Counted from the stretch's first letter, positions 16,783 to 29,096 are shown. The stretch is 64,000 bases of DNA from Klebsiella pneumoniae (GCA_943330855.2 CALQJI020000006.1:1-64000), one strand, 5' to 3'. The notes: generated by a model not told the origin, from the sequence alone. Numbers and translations: made by a program.

Positions 16783-19491
16783 TCAGAGAAGAACCGGCGC
16801 GAGTTTTTCGGGGTTCACGTTCAAGTCCTTGATGGCTTGGGCCACGACAGTGCGCTCGATGGCACCCTTCTTCGCCAGCGCGTGCAGCGTGGCGATGACG
16901 GTCAGCTCCGCGTCCACCTCGAAGAAGCGGCGGAGACGCTCGCGGGTGTCGCTGCGACCAAAGCCGTCGGTGCCGAGTGTGGTGAGGCCACCGGGGACCC
17001 ACGGGGCGATTTGGTCGGGCACAATCTTCATGTTGTCGGACACAGCGACGAACACGCCTTGTTCCTTCTCCAGCAACTCGGTGACGCGCGGCTTCTTCGC
17101 CGGTTCGGTCGGATGAAGCATGTTCCACCGCTCGCACCGGAGGGCGTCGTTGCGGAGCAGTTTGTAGTTCGTCGCGCTCCAGACATCGGCGGACACGTTG
17201 TAGCGTTCGAGGATTTCCTGCGCGCGCGTCGCGCTGTTGATGATGGGGCCGCTGCCGATGAGGTGGGCCTTGTGCGTCTTGTCAGTCGCGCCGGGGCGGA
17301 ACTTGTAGAGGCCGTCGAGGATGCCTTGCTCGACGCCGGCTGGCATCGCGGGCTGCGCGTAGTTGTCGTTGTAGAGACAGAGGTAGTAGAAGATTTCCTC
17401 GCCCTCCTGATACATCCGGCGCAGGCCTTCCGCGATGATGACAGCGACTTCGTAGGCGAAGGCGGCGTCGTAGGCCATCAACGTCGGGATGGTGCTCGCG
17501 AGCAATAGGCTGTGGCCGTCTTGATGTTGCAAGCCCTCGCCGTTGAGCGAGGTGCGGCCGCTCGTCGCGCCGAGGAGGAAGCCCTTCGCCTTGATGTCGC
17601 CAGCCAGCCAGACTTGGTCGCCGACGCGCTGAAAGCCGAACATCGAGTAGTAGGTGTAGAAGGGTATCATGTTCACCCCGTGCGTGGCGTAAGACGTGCC
17701 CGCCGCGATGAACGAGGCCATCGAGCCGGCCTCGGTGATGCCTTCTTCGAGAATCTGTCCGTCCTTGGTCTCGTGGTAGTAGAGCAGGGATTTCTTGTCC
17801 ACCGGCTCGTAGAGCTGGCCCTTGTGCGCGTAGATGCCGACCTCGCGGAAGAGCGCGTCCATGCCGAACGTGCGCGCCTCGTCGGGGATGATGGGAACGA
17901 TGTTGCGGCCGATGGCGGGGTGCTTCAGCAGGCCGCGGAGCAGGCCGACGAAGGCCATCGTGGTCGAGGCTACCGACTTGCCGGAGCCTTTGAAGGCGTC
18001 GGCGAAGAACTCGAGCTTCGGCACGGCCAGGGGCGGGGCGTTAACGATGCGCTTCGGGAGGAAGCCGCCGAGTTTCTTGCGACGCTCCAGCAGATACTTC
18101 GTCTCCGCGCTGTCGGGCGCGGGCCGGTAGAAGGGCATCTCGGCAATCTCGTCGTCGCCGATGGGAACCTTGAAGCGCTCGCGGAACTCGCGGAGCTCCT
18201 TCTCGTTCATCTTCTTCTGGTTGTGGGAAATGTTGCGGCCCTCGCCCGCCTCGCCGAGGCCGTAGCCCTTGATGGTCTTGGCGAGAATGACCGTGGGCGA
18301 ACCCTTGTGCTCCATCGCGGCCTGGTAGGCGGCGTAGACTTTGCGGGTGTCGTGGCCGCCGCGCATGAGCTTGCGAAGCTGCTCGTCGGTCAGGTTGTTC
18401 ACCAGCGACAGCAGCTCGGGATACTTGCCGAAGAAATGCTTCCGGATGTAGCTGCCGGGCTCGACGGTGTATTTCTGAAAGTCGCCGTCCACGGCTTCTT
18501 CCATGCGCTTGAGCAGGAGGCCGGTCGTGTCGCGGGCGAGCAGGTCGTCCCAGTCGCTGCCCCAGATGACTTTGATGACGTTCCAGCCCGCGCCACGGAA
18601 GAGCGCTTCGAGTTCTTGGATGATTTTGCCGTTGCCGCGCACCGGACCATCGAGACGCTGGAGGTTGCAGTTGATGACCCACACGAGGTTGTCGAGGTTC
18701 TCGCGCGAGCCGAGCGTGATGGAGCCGAGTGATTCCGGCTCGTCGCTCTCGCCGTCGCCGACGAAGCACCAGACCTTCGACTCCTCGCCCTTGATGAAGC
18801 CGCGAGCCTTCATGTAGCGGTTGAACCGCGCCTGATAGATGGAGCCGATGGGGCCTAGGCCCATCGAGACCGTCGGGAACTGCCAGAACTCCGGCATCAG
18901 ATACGGATGCGGATACGACGAGAGCCCGCCGCCCTCGGCGAGTTCCTGGCGGAAATTGCCCAAGTGAACTTCGTCCAGCCGCCGCTCCAGAAACGCCCGC
19001 GCGTAAATGCCCGGAGACGCGTGGCCTTGGAAGTAAACCAAGTCACCGTTGAAGTCCCCGTGACGGCCGCGGAAGAAGTGATTGAACGCCACGTCATACA
19101 GCGTCGCGCTCGAAGCGAACGAGGAGATGTGACCGCCGACGTTGGTGTGCGAATTGGCGCGCACGACCATTGCCATGGCGTTCCAGCGGATGAGGTTCTT
19201 GATTTTAACCTCCATCTGCCAGTCACCGGGATAAGCAGGCTGCTCCTCGACGGGGATGGTGTTGACGTAGGGCGTCTGAACCGTGTGCGGCACTTCGAGG
19301 CCGGCCTCGCGCAGGCGGGAGACAATCTTATCGAGGAAGAGCGCGGCGGACTCCGGCTCCTGACTCAACGTGGTGGCAAAGAAATCCTCCAGCGCGTCGA
19401 ACACGCGCCGCGTCTCCGAGCGGGCGAGCAGGCGGGCGTTGTCGTTGGCCGGGCGGTTCCCGGCGGGCACGGATGATTTATGACGTTGCAT
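16783..19491 (-). CDS. aceE: Pyruvate dehydrogenase E1, homodimeric type
   Basis: E1 decarboxylates pyruvate with thiamine diphosphate and passes the acetyl group to lipoyl-E2. The 902-residue chain is the long homodimeric form, not the alpha/beta type. The thiamine-diphosphate motif starts at GDG (residues 245-247) and ends near VWVINCN. Conserved segments include SHTNVGGHISSF, KTIKGYGLG and QHQDGHS. It is the first gene of the operon with aceF and lpd. The ATG at 19491 is the natural start. No PdhR-like site was recognised upstream. Confidence 0.95.
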   Translation of the reverse strand: MQRHKSSVPAGNRPANDNARLLARSETRRVFDALEDFFATTLSQEPESAALFLDKIVSRLREAGLEVPHTVQTPYVNTIPVEEQPAYPGDWQMEVKIKNLIRWNAMAMVVRANSHTNVGGHISSFASSATLYDVAFNHFFRGRHGDFNGDLVYFQGHASPGIYARAFLERRLDEVHLGNFRQELAEGGGLSSYPHPYLMPEFWQFPTVSMGLGPIGSIYQARFNRYMKARGFIKGEESKVWCFVGDGESDEPESLGSITLGSRENLDNLVWVINCNLQRLDGPVRGNGKIIQELEALFRGAGWNVIKVIWGSDWDDLLARDTTGLLLKRMEEAVDGDFQKYTVEPGSYIRKHFFGKYPELLSLVNNLTDEQLRKLMRGGHDTRKVYAAYQAAMEHKGSPTVILAKTIKGYGLGEAGEGRNISHNQKKMNEKELREFRERFKVPIGDDEIAEMPFYRPAPDSAETKYLLERRKKLGGFLPKRIVNAPPLAVPKLEFFADAFKGSGKSVASTTMAFVGLLRGLLKHPAIGRNIVPIIPDEARTFGMDALFREVGIYAHKGQLYEPVDKKSLLYYHETKDGQILEEGITEAGSMASFIAAGTSYATHGVNMIPFYTYYSMFGFQRVGDQVWLAGDIKAKGFLLGATSGRTSLNGEGLQHQDGHSLLLASTIPTLMAYDAAFAYEVAVIIAEGLRRMYQEGEEIFYYLCLYNDNYAQPAMPAGVEQGILDGLYKFRPGATDKTHKAHLIGSGPIINSATRAQEILERYNVSADVWSATNYKLLRNDALRCERWNMLHPTEPAKKPRVTELLEKEQGVFVAVSDNMKIVPDQIAPWVPGGLTTLGTDGFGRSDTRERLRRFFEVDAELTVIATLHALAKKGAIERTVVAQAIKDLNVNPEKLAPVLL

Positions 19492-19793
19492 GCTAAGTCA
19501 GTCGTAACCAGCCCACAGGCCTTGGCGCGGAAACATCGCGGGAGGTTCTGCTTCTAAAAAGCAAACAGGCGACCTTCTTCGGCCGCCCGTGCATCCAAGC
19601 CTGTGTCTGGAAAAGAGCGATGCGGTTTTGCTTCTCTCTTCCGGGAGGCATTCTACGGAGCCGAGCGGGTCGCACAATAAAATATCTTGGGCAGATTGGG
19701 GAAATTCCCCAGCGCTGGCAACCGGCGCTCCGAGCTCACTTTCCCCTCGCTTCGCTCCTACCTTCGGCAATCATTCCCCTGGTCCCGATTCCC
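19492..19793. other. Divergent intergenic region between aceE and the zinc-ribbon gene
   Basis: These 302 bp must hold the promoters for the PDH operon (leftward) and for the zinc-ribbon gene (rightward). I see no clear -35/-10 pair or operator. A weak GC-rich hairpin lies near 19570-19592. An open frame entering from 19620 continues into the zinc-ribbon gene, but its upstream part has no recognisable protein features. Confidence 0.4.
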
Positions 19794-20564
19794 ATGAGCG
19801 ACAGCGACTATCTTAAATGCTCCTGCTCCCACTGTCAGGGGCATCTGGAGTTCCCCGCACACGCGCTCGGTATCACCACCACCTGCCCGCATTGCGGCGT
19901 TGAGACCAAGCTCGTTGCACCAACTGGCACGTCCGCACCGCCCCCCCCTCCGCCTCCTAAGCCGGACGAACCCCCTTCGGCATCCGCTCCGGCTTTGGCG
20001 ACGATCACTCCGGTGGACGCATCGTCAGGCGGCTCGAAGTTTAAAAAGGCTCTCAGCATCGCCAGTAGTGTCGTGGCGAGTCTCGTGGTGCTCGGACTCG
20101 TTGGCCTCAAGGCTTGGAAATACTTTCGGCGTGCCGGGGATGCCGTCGAGGCGGTGAAAGTCGAACCGAAGTCGGAGCTATCCAAGCCAGCTTCCGAGCC
20201 GCCCAAGCTCGAGCCGATGCCCGCGCCCGTCGCCCCGGCCAGCTCGGTGGTCCTCGCGAATGGCACGCCGCCAACGCGCAAGCCGGGCCAGGATTTGCAG
20301 GTGTTGAGCTTCGAGGTGCAGAAGGCCAAGGACGGCAACCTGCAATACATCGTCGGCGTCGTGACCAATCACGCGGCGAAGCAATACTTCAACGTGAAGC
20401 TGGAGTTCGACCTCACGCGCAAGGATGGCAAGACCGGAGACCTCGCCACCGACACCATCCGCAACCTCGCCCCAAACGCCGGCGTGACTTTCAAGGCCAG
20501 CGTCATCGGCAACACCGCCGTCGCCACCGCGAAGCTCTCGAAACTAGAAGGAGAAAAGGAATGA
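19794..20564 (+). CDS. Zinc-ribbon, single-pass membrane protein with FxLYD-like C-terminal domain
   Basis: The 256-residue protein starts at the ATG at 19794 (MSDSDYLKCSCSHCQGHLEF). Two CxxC knuckles (Cys11/Cys14 and Cys31/Cys34) form an N-terminal zinc ribbon. A Pro-rich linker follows, then one transmembrane segment (ALSIASSVVASLVVLGLVGL, about residues 84-103). The extracytoplasmic C-terminal domain (LQVLSFEVQKAKDGNLQYIV, later LAPNAGVTFKASV) resembles FxLYD-type beta-sandwiches. The stop overlaps the next start by ATGA, implying co-translation. The role is unknown; the architecture suggests envelope sensing or assembly. Confidence 0.75.
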   Translation: MSDSDYLKCSCSHCQGHLEFPAHALGITTTCPHCGVETKLVAPTGTSAPPPPPPPKPDEPPSASAPALATITPVDASSGGSKFKKALSIASSVVASLVVLGLVGLKAWKYFRRAGDAVEAVKVEPKSELSKPASEPPKLEPMPAPVAPASSVVLANGTPPTRKPGQDLQVLSFEVQKAKDGNLQYIVGVVTNHAAKQYFNVKLEFDLTRKDGKTGDLATDTIRNLAPNAGVTFKASVIGNTAVATAKLSKLEGEKE

Positions 20565-21433
20565 ACCTAGACACCATCAATCGCCTTGGACGAGCTGCGC
20601 TGCGGTTTGTCGTCGTGCTCGCCCTGACTTTCACTTGGCTTGCCCGCGCCTCTGCCGCCGACACGGAATACAAACTGGTCCGCGTTGAGACTGCCGGACA
20701 GGCCGTCCGCGTCCGCCTCCCGCTCACCGATGTGTCTGGCAAAGTCCGCCCGAAAGAGCGCACGCCGGACGGCTACGGCGAACCGCTCGCGCCCACGAAG
20801 ACAGTCCTCGGCGAAAAACATTTTCTCGAATGGCAAATCGGCTACGACACCCGCGAAGCCGACGCGCCGAACGTGGTGAAGGAGATTCAGTTCGTCCGCA
20901 AGGGCGAGCCGAAGTTCGGCGCGGAGTTGAGCAAGATGCTCGTGGAGGCCCTGCGGCTCGGCGTCATCTCGACTAATGACCTGCTCCGCGAGCGCGACCG
21001 CCTCACCAAGTTGGCCGAAGCCACACTCGAAGAACGCGAGGGCATCACCACTGAAAAGACGCCACTGGAAACCAAGAGCAACGCGCTGCCCGACGGCTTC
21101 ACGCGCTGGACACAGAAGGTCCCGCAGTTCCTGCGCGAGACCGAGCACGGCTGGATTCAGATTCAACTCAAACCCCGCCAGCGTGCGGTGGGCAACCAGG
21201 CGATGGTCTACGTCTGCATCCCAATGACGCGCGTGCTCACCGCCGATGGCAAACCGCGCGCGCCCGGTCCCGCGAAGACAAAGGAGACCGTCCACTACGA
21301 GTTCAATCGTGCCAACGCCGGCTTCCTACTCGACATCGTCCGCGCCTTCGCCATCGCCTCGAAACAGCACAACGAGGACATGGGGCAAATCCTCGGCAAG
21401 ATTTTGGAGCACGCGCCCGCACGAAAGCCGTAA
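20561..21433 (+). CDS. Secreted hypothetical protein
   Basis: The 290-residue protein starts at 20561 within an ATGA overlap and has a purine-rich GAAGGAGAAAAGGA just upstream as ribosome-binding site. A signal peptide (about residues 14-33, FVVVLALTFTWLARASAA) is evident. The remainder is soluble and charged with no motif I recognise; EREGITTEKTPLETKSNALP lies in a predicted linker between a helical middle and a beta-rich C-terminal half. Translational coupling to the zinc-ribbon membrane protein suggests that the two act together in the envelope. Confidence 0.75.
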   Translation: MNLDTINRLGRAALRFVVVLALTFTWLARASAADTEYKLVRVETAGQAVRVRLPLTDVSGKVRPKERTPDGYGEPLAPTKTVLGEKHFLEWQIGYDTREADAPNVVKEIQFVRKGEPKFGAELSKMLVEALRLGVISTNDLLRERDRLTKLAEATLEEREGITTEKTPLETKSNALPDGFTRWTQKVPQFLRETEHGWIQIQLKPRQRAVGNQAMVYVCIPMTRVLTADGKPRAPGPAKTKETVHYEFNRANAGFLLDIVRAFAIASKQHNEDMGQILGKILEHAPARKP

Positions 21434-21588
21434 CCGACACCGGCGGATCCAGCGTGATCCCCGCCCACTGTCCAACCTGACTGGACAACTCGGCTTGGGC
21501 ACCGTCTCGGCGGGCTTCGCCGCTCAGTGGTTCCAGCGGGGAAATGAGGCGGGGAAGGACTGAAGACTCCGGTCCGCTTGCTTAAAAA

Positions 21589-22944
21589 CTAAGCCGCGAA
21601 CCATCCCTTAAACACTTCACTTGCGAAAGTATTCGCCATGACGAATTCGCTCTCTTCTTTGGATACCGTGAGGTGGCCACCGTCATTGCGAAGGCAATAA
21701 AACCTGCCTTGGTGATAAGCCATCTCACGAATTGAAGTCGGGAAGGAAAGGTCAGGTGTCATCCACTGTGGATACTCATGAGGGTTGTGTGCTGAAACCT
21801 TTATGGCAGGAATGACCTGTCCCGGATCCATCTTATTGTGAAGCTCGCGTGAGGCATACCCCATCCACAGCAAAAGGCTTCGAACCGTTCCTCCATGTCG
21901 AATGGAAACCTTTGCGATCCAACTGTTCGCTGCGGCGTCTCTGCGTTGGATGGCCCCGTAATCTTCCTCGCTTGGCAGGTCGTAATTCTTGAACACGACC
22001 TCGAATCCTGGAGCCTGCTCGCACCTAGCAAAAGCTTCCTGGATATTGCTCATGAGCAGGCGCAGTGCGTTCTGCCAAATCAGGAAACGCTGCCGCTCTG
22101 CTGCCTGGACTTGGAGGATGGCATTGTTGATCCCGGCGGCGGCCTTTCGAATCCGGTCAATCTGCAGCAAACTGTCGTGGGAACGCTGAACGAAGAGATC
22201 CAGGAGGGGCCCTAGGTCGCCATCATCCGCAGCGCGAAGCGTTTCGTAGTAGCGCTGACGGTCACTCTTACGAATCAACACAACTGGAAAACCTGCCCGC
22301 ATGAGGAGGAGGTTGGTGACTGCACGAGCAGTTCGTCCGTTTCCGTCAGCGAACGGGTGAATGTGAACAAGCCAAGCATGAGTGACAGCGGCAGCCAGTG
22401 GCACGGGGAGCTGCGAACTGCTGGTTCGCAGCCAATCAGCCAGCTTTTGCATTTCCCCCGGAACCGCGATCCCCAGCGACGGCTTGTGGGGTGAATTCGA
22501 GATGGCAACCTCGATTGTCCGATAGCGTCCAGCATCGCGGTCCTCTACGCCAAGGACGAGGTGATGGATGTTACACATCTCGTGTTCGGTGAGAGGCCCT
22601 TTGGTTTCGGCCAAGCTTTCAAGGAACTGAAGAGCGCTGTGGAGGTTTTGGACCTCAAGCGAATGTTTTGGTGGTTTTCCACTGATGGTAATGCTTCGCA
22701 AGATCGCCATCTGAGTTTCGTTGAGGCTTAACTCATTTCCCTCAATCGCGGCGCTTTCGTGAACTTGGAGGAATCCCCACTCCTTTCGCAGACGGTCCAA
22801 GGTCTCTTGTTCCAGTTGTCCTTTGCTTCTTAACACCTTTACTTGGTTTTCCAATTCGACAGCCGCCCCTAAAACTTTCGCACCATGTTCAGGGGCCATC
22901 AAAAACGGCGTCCCCTCCATGATCCTGTCGAGTGGATTTGGCAT
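21589..22944 (-). CDS. Fic family protein with internal inhibitory helix
   Basis: Fic enzymes usually transfer AMP to hydroxyl groups of target proteins. The 451-residue protein carries the catalytic loop HPFADGNGRTAR (His196). It also carries an N-terminal inhibitory motif SAAIEGN (residues 64-70) matching the (S/T)xxxE(G/N) signature, so it is a self-inhibited class II Fic. An N-terminal Fic_N-like domain and a C-terminal region of about 180 residues flank the Fic core. The start is placed at the ATG at 22944; the open frame runs further upstream, but there it only overlaps aconitase in another frame. The gene is visibly less GC-rich than its neighbours, which suggests acquisition. Confidence 0.9.
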   Translation of the reverse strand: MPNPLDRIMEGTPFLMAPEHGAKVLGAAVELENQVKVLRSKGQLEQETLDRLRKEWGFLQVHESAAIEGNELSLNETQMAILRSITISGKPPKHSLEVQNLHSALQFLESLAETKGPLTEHEMCNIHHLVLGVEDRDAGRYRTIEVAISNSPHKPSLGIAVPGEMQKLADWLRTSSSQLPVPLAAAVTHAWLVHIHPFADGNGRTARAVTNLLLMRAGFPVVLIRKSDRQRYYETLRAADDGDLGPLLDLFVQRSHDSLLQIDRIRKAAAGINNAILQVQAAERQRFLIWQNALRLLMSNIQEAFARCEQAPGFEVVFKNYDLPSEEDYGAIQRRDAAANSWIAKVSIRHGGTVRSLLLWMGYASRELHNKMDPGQVIPAIKVSAHNPHEYPQWMTPDLSFPTSIREMAYHQGRFYCLRNDGGHLTVSKEESEFVMANTFASEVFKGWFAA

Positions 22945-23006
22945 ATTGCGGTTTGGCTTGGTGCTCGTCTTCGCTTCGGGCCGAGTGATTCTCGGGGTGC
23001 CGCTGA

Positions 23007-25724
<2,718 letters not shown>

Positions 25725-25934
25725 AAAAAGTTGTCGCAGTTGCCGGGAGAACGTCCCGTTGCAGGCCAGCGAAAGTGAGGATTGGCGCCAGCAGTGTCAA
25801 GCGGGCGGCGTGTGCGATGCATCTCGGATTGCTGCGAGGAAGCGAACAAGTTGGGCCGTGCTTGCTCACCCCGGAGCGCTCCTGCCGGGAAAGAAATGAC
25901 CGCAGGTTGTGGCGCGGCAAAGCAAGATTTCAGC

Positions 25935-26579
25935 TCACCGTGCCAGCACCACGCGCAACACAGCGGCGAGGCGTTCGGCGGCGGACTTGGAACGAAGTCC
26001 CAGCGCGATCATGGCGGGGATCTTGTGCGGACGACAGAGGATTGCTCCCGCCAGCTTACCGATGTGAATCGCGCCGTTCGCCTGCATCAGCGTGTTGAAG
26101 TCCAGCGGCAACTCTTCGTGTGCGGCGTCGGAAACGATGCGAACAGTGGCGCTGGGGATCCCGCGCTCACGACACAGCCGAATGATGATACCGGACTCCA
26201 TCTCCACCGCGTCTGCGCGGGTGCGATCGCGGAGTGCGGTCTTTTCCGCTGCGGTCACGGCGACGCGCTCCGCGCAGTGGAAACTCACGGCCACCGCGCC
26301 TGCATCAAGCAATACCTGACGCAGGGGAAAGTCCGAGTCAGCCTCGAAGATAACGGTTTCAGGACGGAGGGCTGGGTGGAGCCCACCAGCGAAGCCGCAG
26401 GTAAGGACGAGGCTCCACGTGCGCTCGGCGAGCTCGGCTTTCACCGCGCGCTCGGCAGCGGCAGCACCCATGCCGGTGACGACGGTTTCCACGCCAACTG
26501 GCAGAGCCCGGAGGAAGGGCGCGGCTTCTTCCTTCACGGCGAAGCAGACGAGGATTGGATCGTTCGCCTTGCCATTCAT
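25935..26579 (-). CDS. hpnG: Hopanoid-associated nucleoside phosphorylase-like protein
   Basis: The 214-residue protein belongs to the purine nucleoside phosphorylase/MTA-SAH nucleosidase superfamily: a TGMG motif near residue 35, CGFAGGL, and the nucleoside-binding VEMES. HpnG proteins remove adenine from adenosylhopane on the way to C35 hopanoids. The gene starts 3 bp after the squalene-hopene cyclase stop, a typical hopanoid arrangement, which favours HpnG over a housekeeping MTA/SAH nucleosidase. No hpnH radical-SAM gene is in the window. Confidence 0.75.
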   Translation of the reverse strand: MNGKANDPILVCFAVKEEAAPFLRALPVGVETVVTGMGAAAAERAVKAELAERTWSLVLTCGFAGGLHPALRPETVIFEADSDFPLRQVLLDAGAVAVSFHCAERVAVTAAEKTALRDRTRADAVEMESGIIIRLCRERGIPSATVRIVSDAAHEELPLDFNTLMQANGAIHIGKLAGAILCRPHKIPAMIALGLRSKSAAERLAAVLRVVLAR

Positions 26580-26582
26580 GGG

Positions 26583-28619
26583 TTAGCGGGTGGCCGAGTG
26601 GCCGTGATTGGCTGGCTGACCGTTCATCGGCGCTTTCGCGCTGGCCTTCGCGTCGAGCAACTTCCGGTAAGTCGCCAGCGCGAGGAGCGGCCATGAGTTC
26701 CGATACATATCGTATTTCAGGTAGAAGACGCAGGGAAAACCGGTGCCGGTAATCTCGTCCTCGCTCCACGAGCCGTCGGCGTTCTGAGTGTCGCAGAGGT
26801 AGGCGATGCCGCGCTGGAGGGCGAGCATGTCCGGGTCGCCGAAGGTGCAGAGGCCCATGACGGCCCAGCCAGTTTGGGAGGCGGTGCTGGGGCCGAGGCC
26901 TTTGTGGACGGGGTCGTCGTAGGTGTTGCAACGCTCGCCCCAGCCGCCGTCGGCGTGCTGGACGCTGACGAGCCAATCGTGGGCGCGCAGGAGCCACGGC
27001 TCGGTCATGTTGTAGTTGAAAGTCTTGAGGCCGCGCAGGACTTGCCAGGTGCCGTAGATATAGTTCACGCCCCAGCGGCCGTAGAAGGAGCCGTCGGGGT
27101 CTTGGGACTTCTTGATGAAGGCCAGGCCGCGCTGGACCTGCGGGTTCGTCAACGGGACGCCTTCGAGACCCATGACTTCGAGAATGCGCGCGGTGATGTC
27201 CACGCACTCGGGGTCGAGCATGGCGTTGTGGTCGGCGAAGGGGACTTTCTCGAGGATGCTCTTGGTGCAGTCCTTGTCGAAGGCCGCCCAGCCGCCGTCC
27301 TTGCACTGGAAGGCGAGCATCCAATCGTAACCGCGCTTGAAGCACGCGGCGCTGCGCTTGGGGTCGTCGGTGGGGATTTGCCGCAAGGCGAGGAGCACCA
27401 TCGCGGTGTCGTCCACGTCGGGGTTCCACTTGTTGTTGAACTCGAAGACCCAGCCGCTGGGCTCCACGGCCACGGGGTTCTTGTGATACCAGTCGCCGCG
27501 AAAGCGAATCTCGCGGTCAATCAGCCAGCTCGCGGCGCGTTTCATGCGCGGGTCTTCCGCAGGCACGCCGGACTCACTCAAGGCGATGCTCACGATGGCG
27601 GTGTCCCACACGGGCGAGAAGCACGGCTCGATGCGAATGGAGTCGGCGGTGTGATGCTCAAGCTTCTTCAACTCCCGCAGCTCCCGCGCGAAGATGGGGT
27701 GGTCGCGCGGGTAGCCGAGGACTTCAAGGGCGATGACGCTGTTGAGCATCGCGGGGAAAATGGCGGCGAGGCCGTCGCTGCCTTCGTAGCGCTCCAGCAT
27801 CCACTGCTCGCACTTTTTGAGGGAGCGCTTGCGAAACGGGTGGATGCTTTTCCGGGCCACCCACTCGGCGAACTTATGCAACCGGTCGAGCCAGAGGAAG
27901 GCGTTGCGCAGACCGAAGTCGAAGTAGCGCGGGCGTAGGGCTTCATCCAACTCCCACTTCCCGTTGGGGTAAAGCTCGTCGAGGGTCACGCCGTTCTTCA
28001 GCGGGCGCGTGGGGCGGAAGTGGTTGATAATGGCCAGCGGCACGAGCATGGCGCGCGACCAGTTGCTCATGTCCCAGAAGTTGACGTGAAACCACTTGCC
28101 GATGAGCAGCACCTCACAGGGGATGGAGGGCACGTGGTTCCAGCCCACCAGGCCGAGCAGGGCGAGGTATAGCTTGGAGAAGGTGTTCATGCGCGGGACG
28201 CCGCCGAGATTGCGGGCCATCTCGCGGGCCTTGAGCATGCGCGGGTCGGTGACGGGGAGGCCGGCGAGCTTGAGCGCTAGGTAAGCCTTGATGGTGGCGT
28301 TCACCTCGGAGGGGCCGTGCGGGTAGATGTTCCAGCCGCCGTCCGGCAGTTGGCGGTCGAGGATGTGGTTGACAGCGCGGCGCTGCCACTCGGCGTCCAC
28401 GGTGTCGGACCAATGGTGATAGGCCACCATGTCGGCCACGAGCGTCACGTCCACGAGGAGTTCGCCAACCCAGTAGCCCTCCGCGTGCTGGACGCCGAGG
28501 AGGTAGTTCTGCGAACGCTGCGTGGCCGCCGCGAGGGCCCTTTCGGAAAACTGACCGAATGCCGGGCTGGGCTGCGTAGAAGGCGTCGTGCCGCGAGTCG
28601 GATGAATTGCAACTGGCAT
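26583..28619 (-). CDS. shc: Squalene-hopene cyclase
   Basis: This membrane-associated class II triterpene cyclase turns squalene into hopene and diplopterol, sterol-like membrane lipids. The 678-residue protein (start ATG at 28619, MPVAIHPTRG) has the catalytic acid motif DVDD (residues 401-404, matching DxDD) and several QW-type repeats, for example DGGWGERCNTYDDP. The open frame upstream of 28619 extends into repeat sequence and is not used. It is the first gene of the pair with the hpnG-like gene. Hairpins at 28681-28787 lie in the possible leader. Confidence 0.95.
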   Translation of the reverse strand: MPVAIHPTRGTTPSTQPSPAFGQFSERALAAATQRSQNYLLGVQHAEGYWVGELLVDVTLVADMVAYHHWSDTVDAEWQRRAVNHILDRQLPDGGWNIYPHGPSEVNATIKAYLALKLAGLPVTDPRMLKAREMARNLGGVPRMNTFSKLYLALLGLVGWNHVPSIPCEVLLIGKWFHVNFWDMSNWSRAMLVPLAIINHFRPTRPLKNGVTLDELYPNGKWELDEALRPRYFDFGLRNAFLWLDRLHKFAEWVARKSIHPFRKRSLKKCEQWMLERYEGSDGLAAIFPAMLNSVIALEVLGYPRDHPIFARELRELKKLEHHTADSIRIEPCFSPVWDTAIVSIALSESGVPAEDPRMKRAASWLIDREIRFRGDWYHKNPVAVEPSGWVFEFNNKWNPDVDDTAMVLLALRQIPTDDPKRSAACFKRGYDWMLAFQCKDGGWAAFDKDCTKSILEKVPFADHNAMLDPECVDITARILEVMGLEGVPLTNPQVQRGLAFIKKSQDPDGSFYGRWGVNYIYGTWQVLRGLKTFNYNMTEPWLLRAHDWLVSVQHADGGWGERCNTYDDPVHKGLGPSTASQTGWAVMGLCTFGDPDMLALQRGIAYLCDTQNADGSWSEDEITGTGFPCVFYLKYDMYRNSWPLLALATYRKLLDAKASAKAPMNGQPANHGHSATR

Positions 28620-29096
28620 GGGAAGGAAATCTGGAAAACAGCGTCGTGGGAGTAAAGGATTATTCCTGCAGCCGGTAACATTAGCCGAACCCATAAACGC
28701 CGCCGCTAATCGCGTTCGCCTTCGGGGGGGGCGCACAGCGCCCCCTTCGGGGTCGGCTAAGCTGCAGTTCCCTCGCGAAGGGGGCGCAGCAGGCAGGAAA
28801 AAGCGCTTTTACAGAAAGCCATTTATACCGGCGAGTATGGCTGGAGGCAGCTCAGGCTCTTCTTGAGCGGCGAGATTAAGCTCGGTGGTGCCGAGCATCT
28901 TGGTTTCCAGAGAGAACCAGCGGAGCTTGCCTCCCAATCGAAAACGGGCGTAGAATACGTCGGATGACGCGTTCCACAGCGGGTTTTTCCCGGCGCGGCG
29001 ACCTGCCTTGCTCGTAAAATAGTATAGAAAACGAGCATGATAGACAGTTCAATTGGCAACTCGTAAATCTACATAACACGTCATTTTAGGTTAAAT
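28620..29096. other. Gene-free region upstream of shc and the tRNA
   Basis: The region holds the palindromic repeat at 28681-28760, an additional inverted arm at 28776-28787 and a short palindrome AAAAGCGCTTTT (28799-28810). The part from about 28870 to the tRNA is more AT-rich and contains no credible gene. I do not see a convincing promoter pair for the tRNA. Confidence 0.45.
28681..28760. repeat. Palindromic element in the shc leader region
   Basis: The ends TTAGCCGAACCC (28681-28692) and GGGGTCGGCTAA (28749-28760) are reverse complements with one mismatch. Inside, GGGGGCGC (28727-28734) and GCGCCCCC (28738-28745) form a tight hairpin with a 3-nt loop. GCGCCCCCTTCG (28738-28749) can instead pair perfectly with CGAAGGGGGCGC (28776-28787). 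Confidence 0.65.

Noticed and set aside
21455-21490. TGTCCA/TGGACA hairpin after the secreted unknown as a terminator
   Set aside because: Only a 6-bp stem with no T-run; not distinguishable from chance.
28620-28736. Upstream extension of squalene-hopene cyclase
   Set aside because: The extra residues translate the palindromic repeat and lack cyclase similarity; the ATG at 28619 fits family length.
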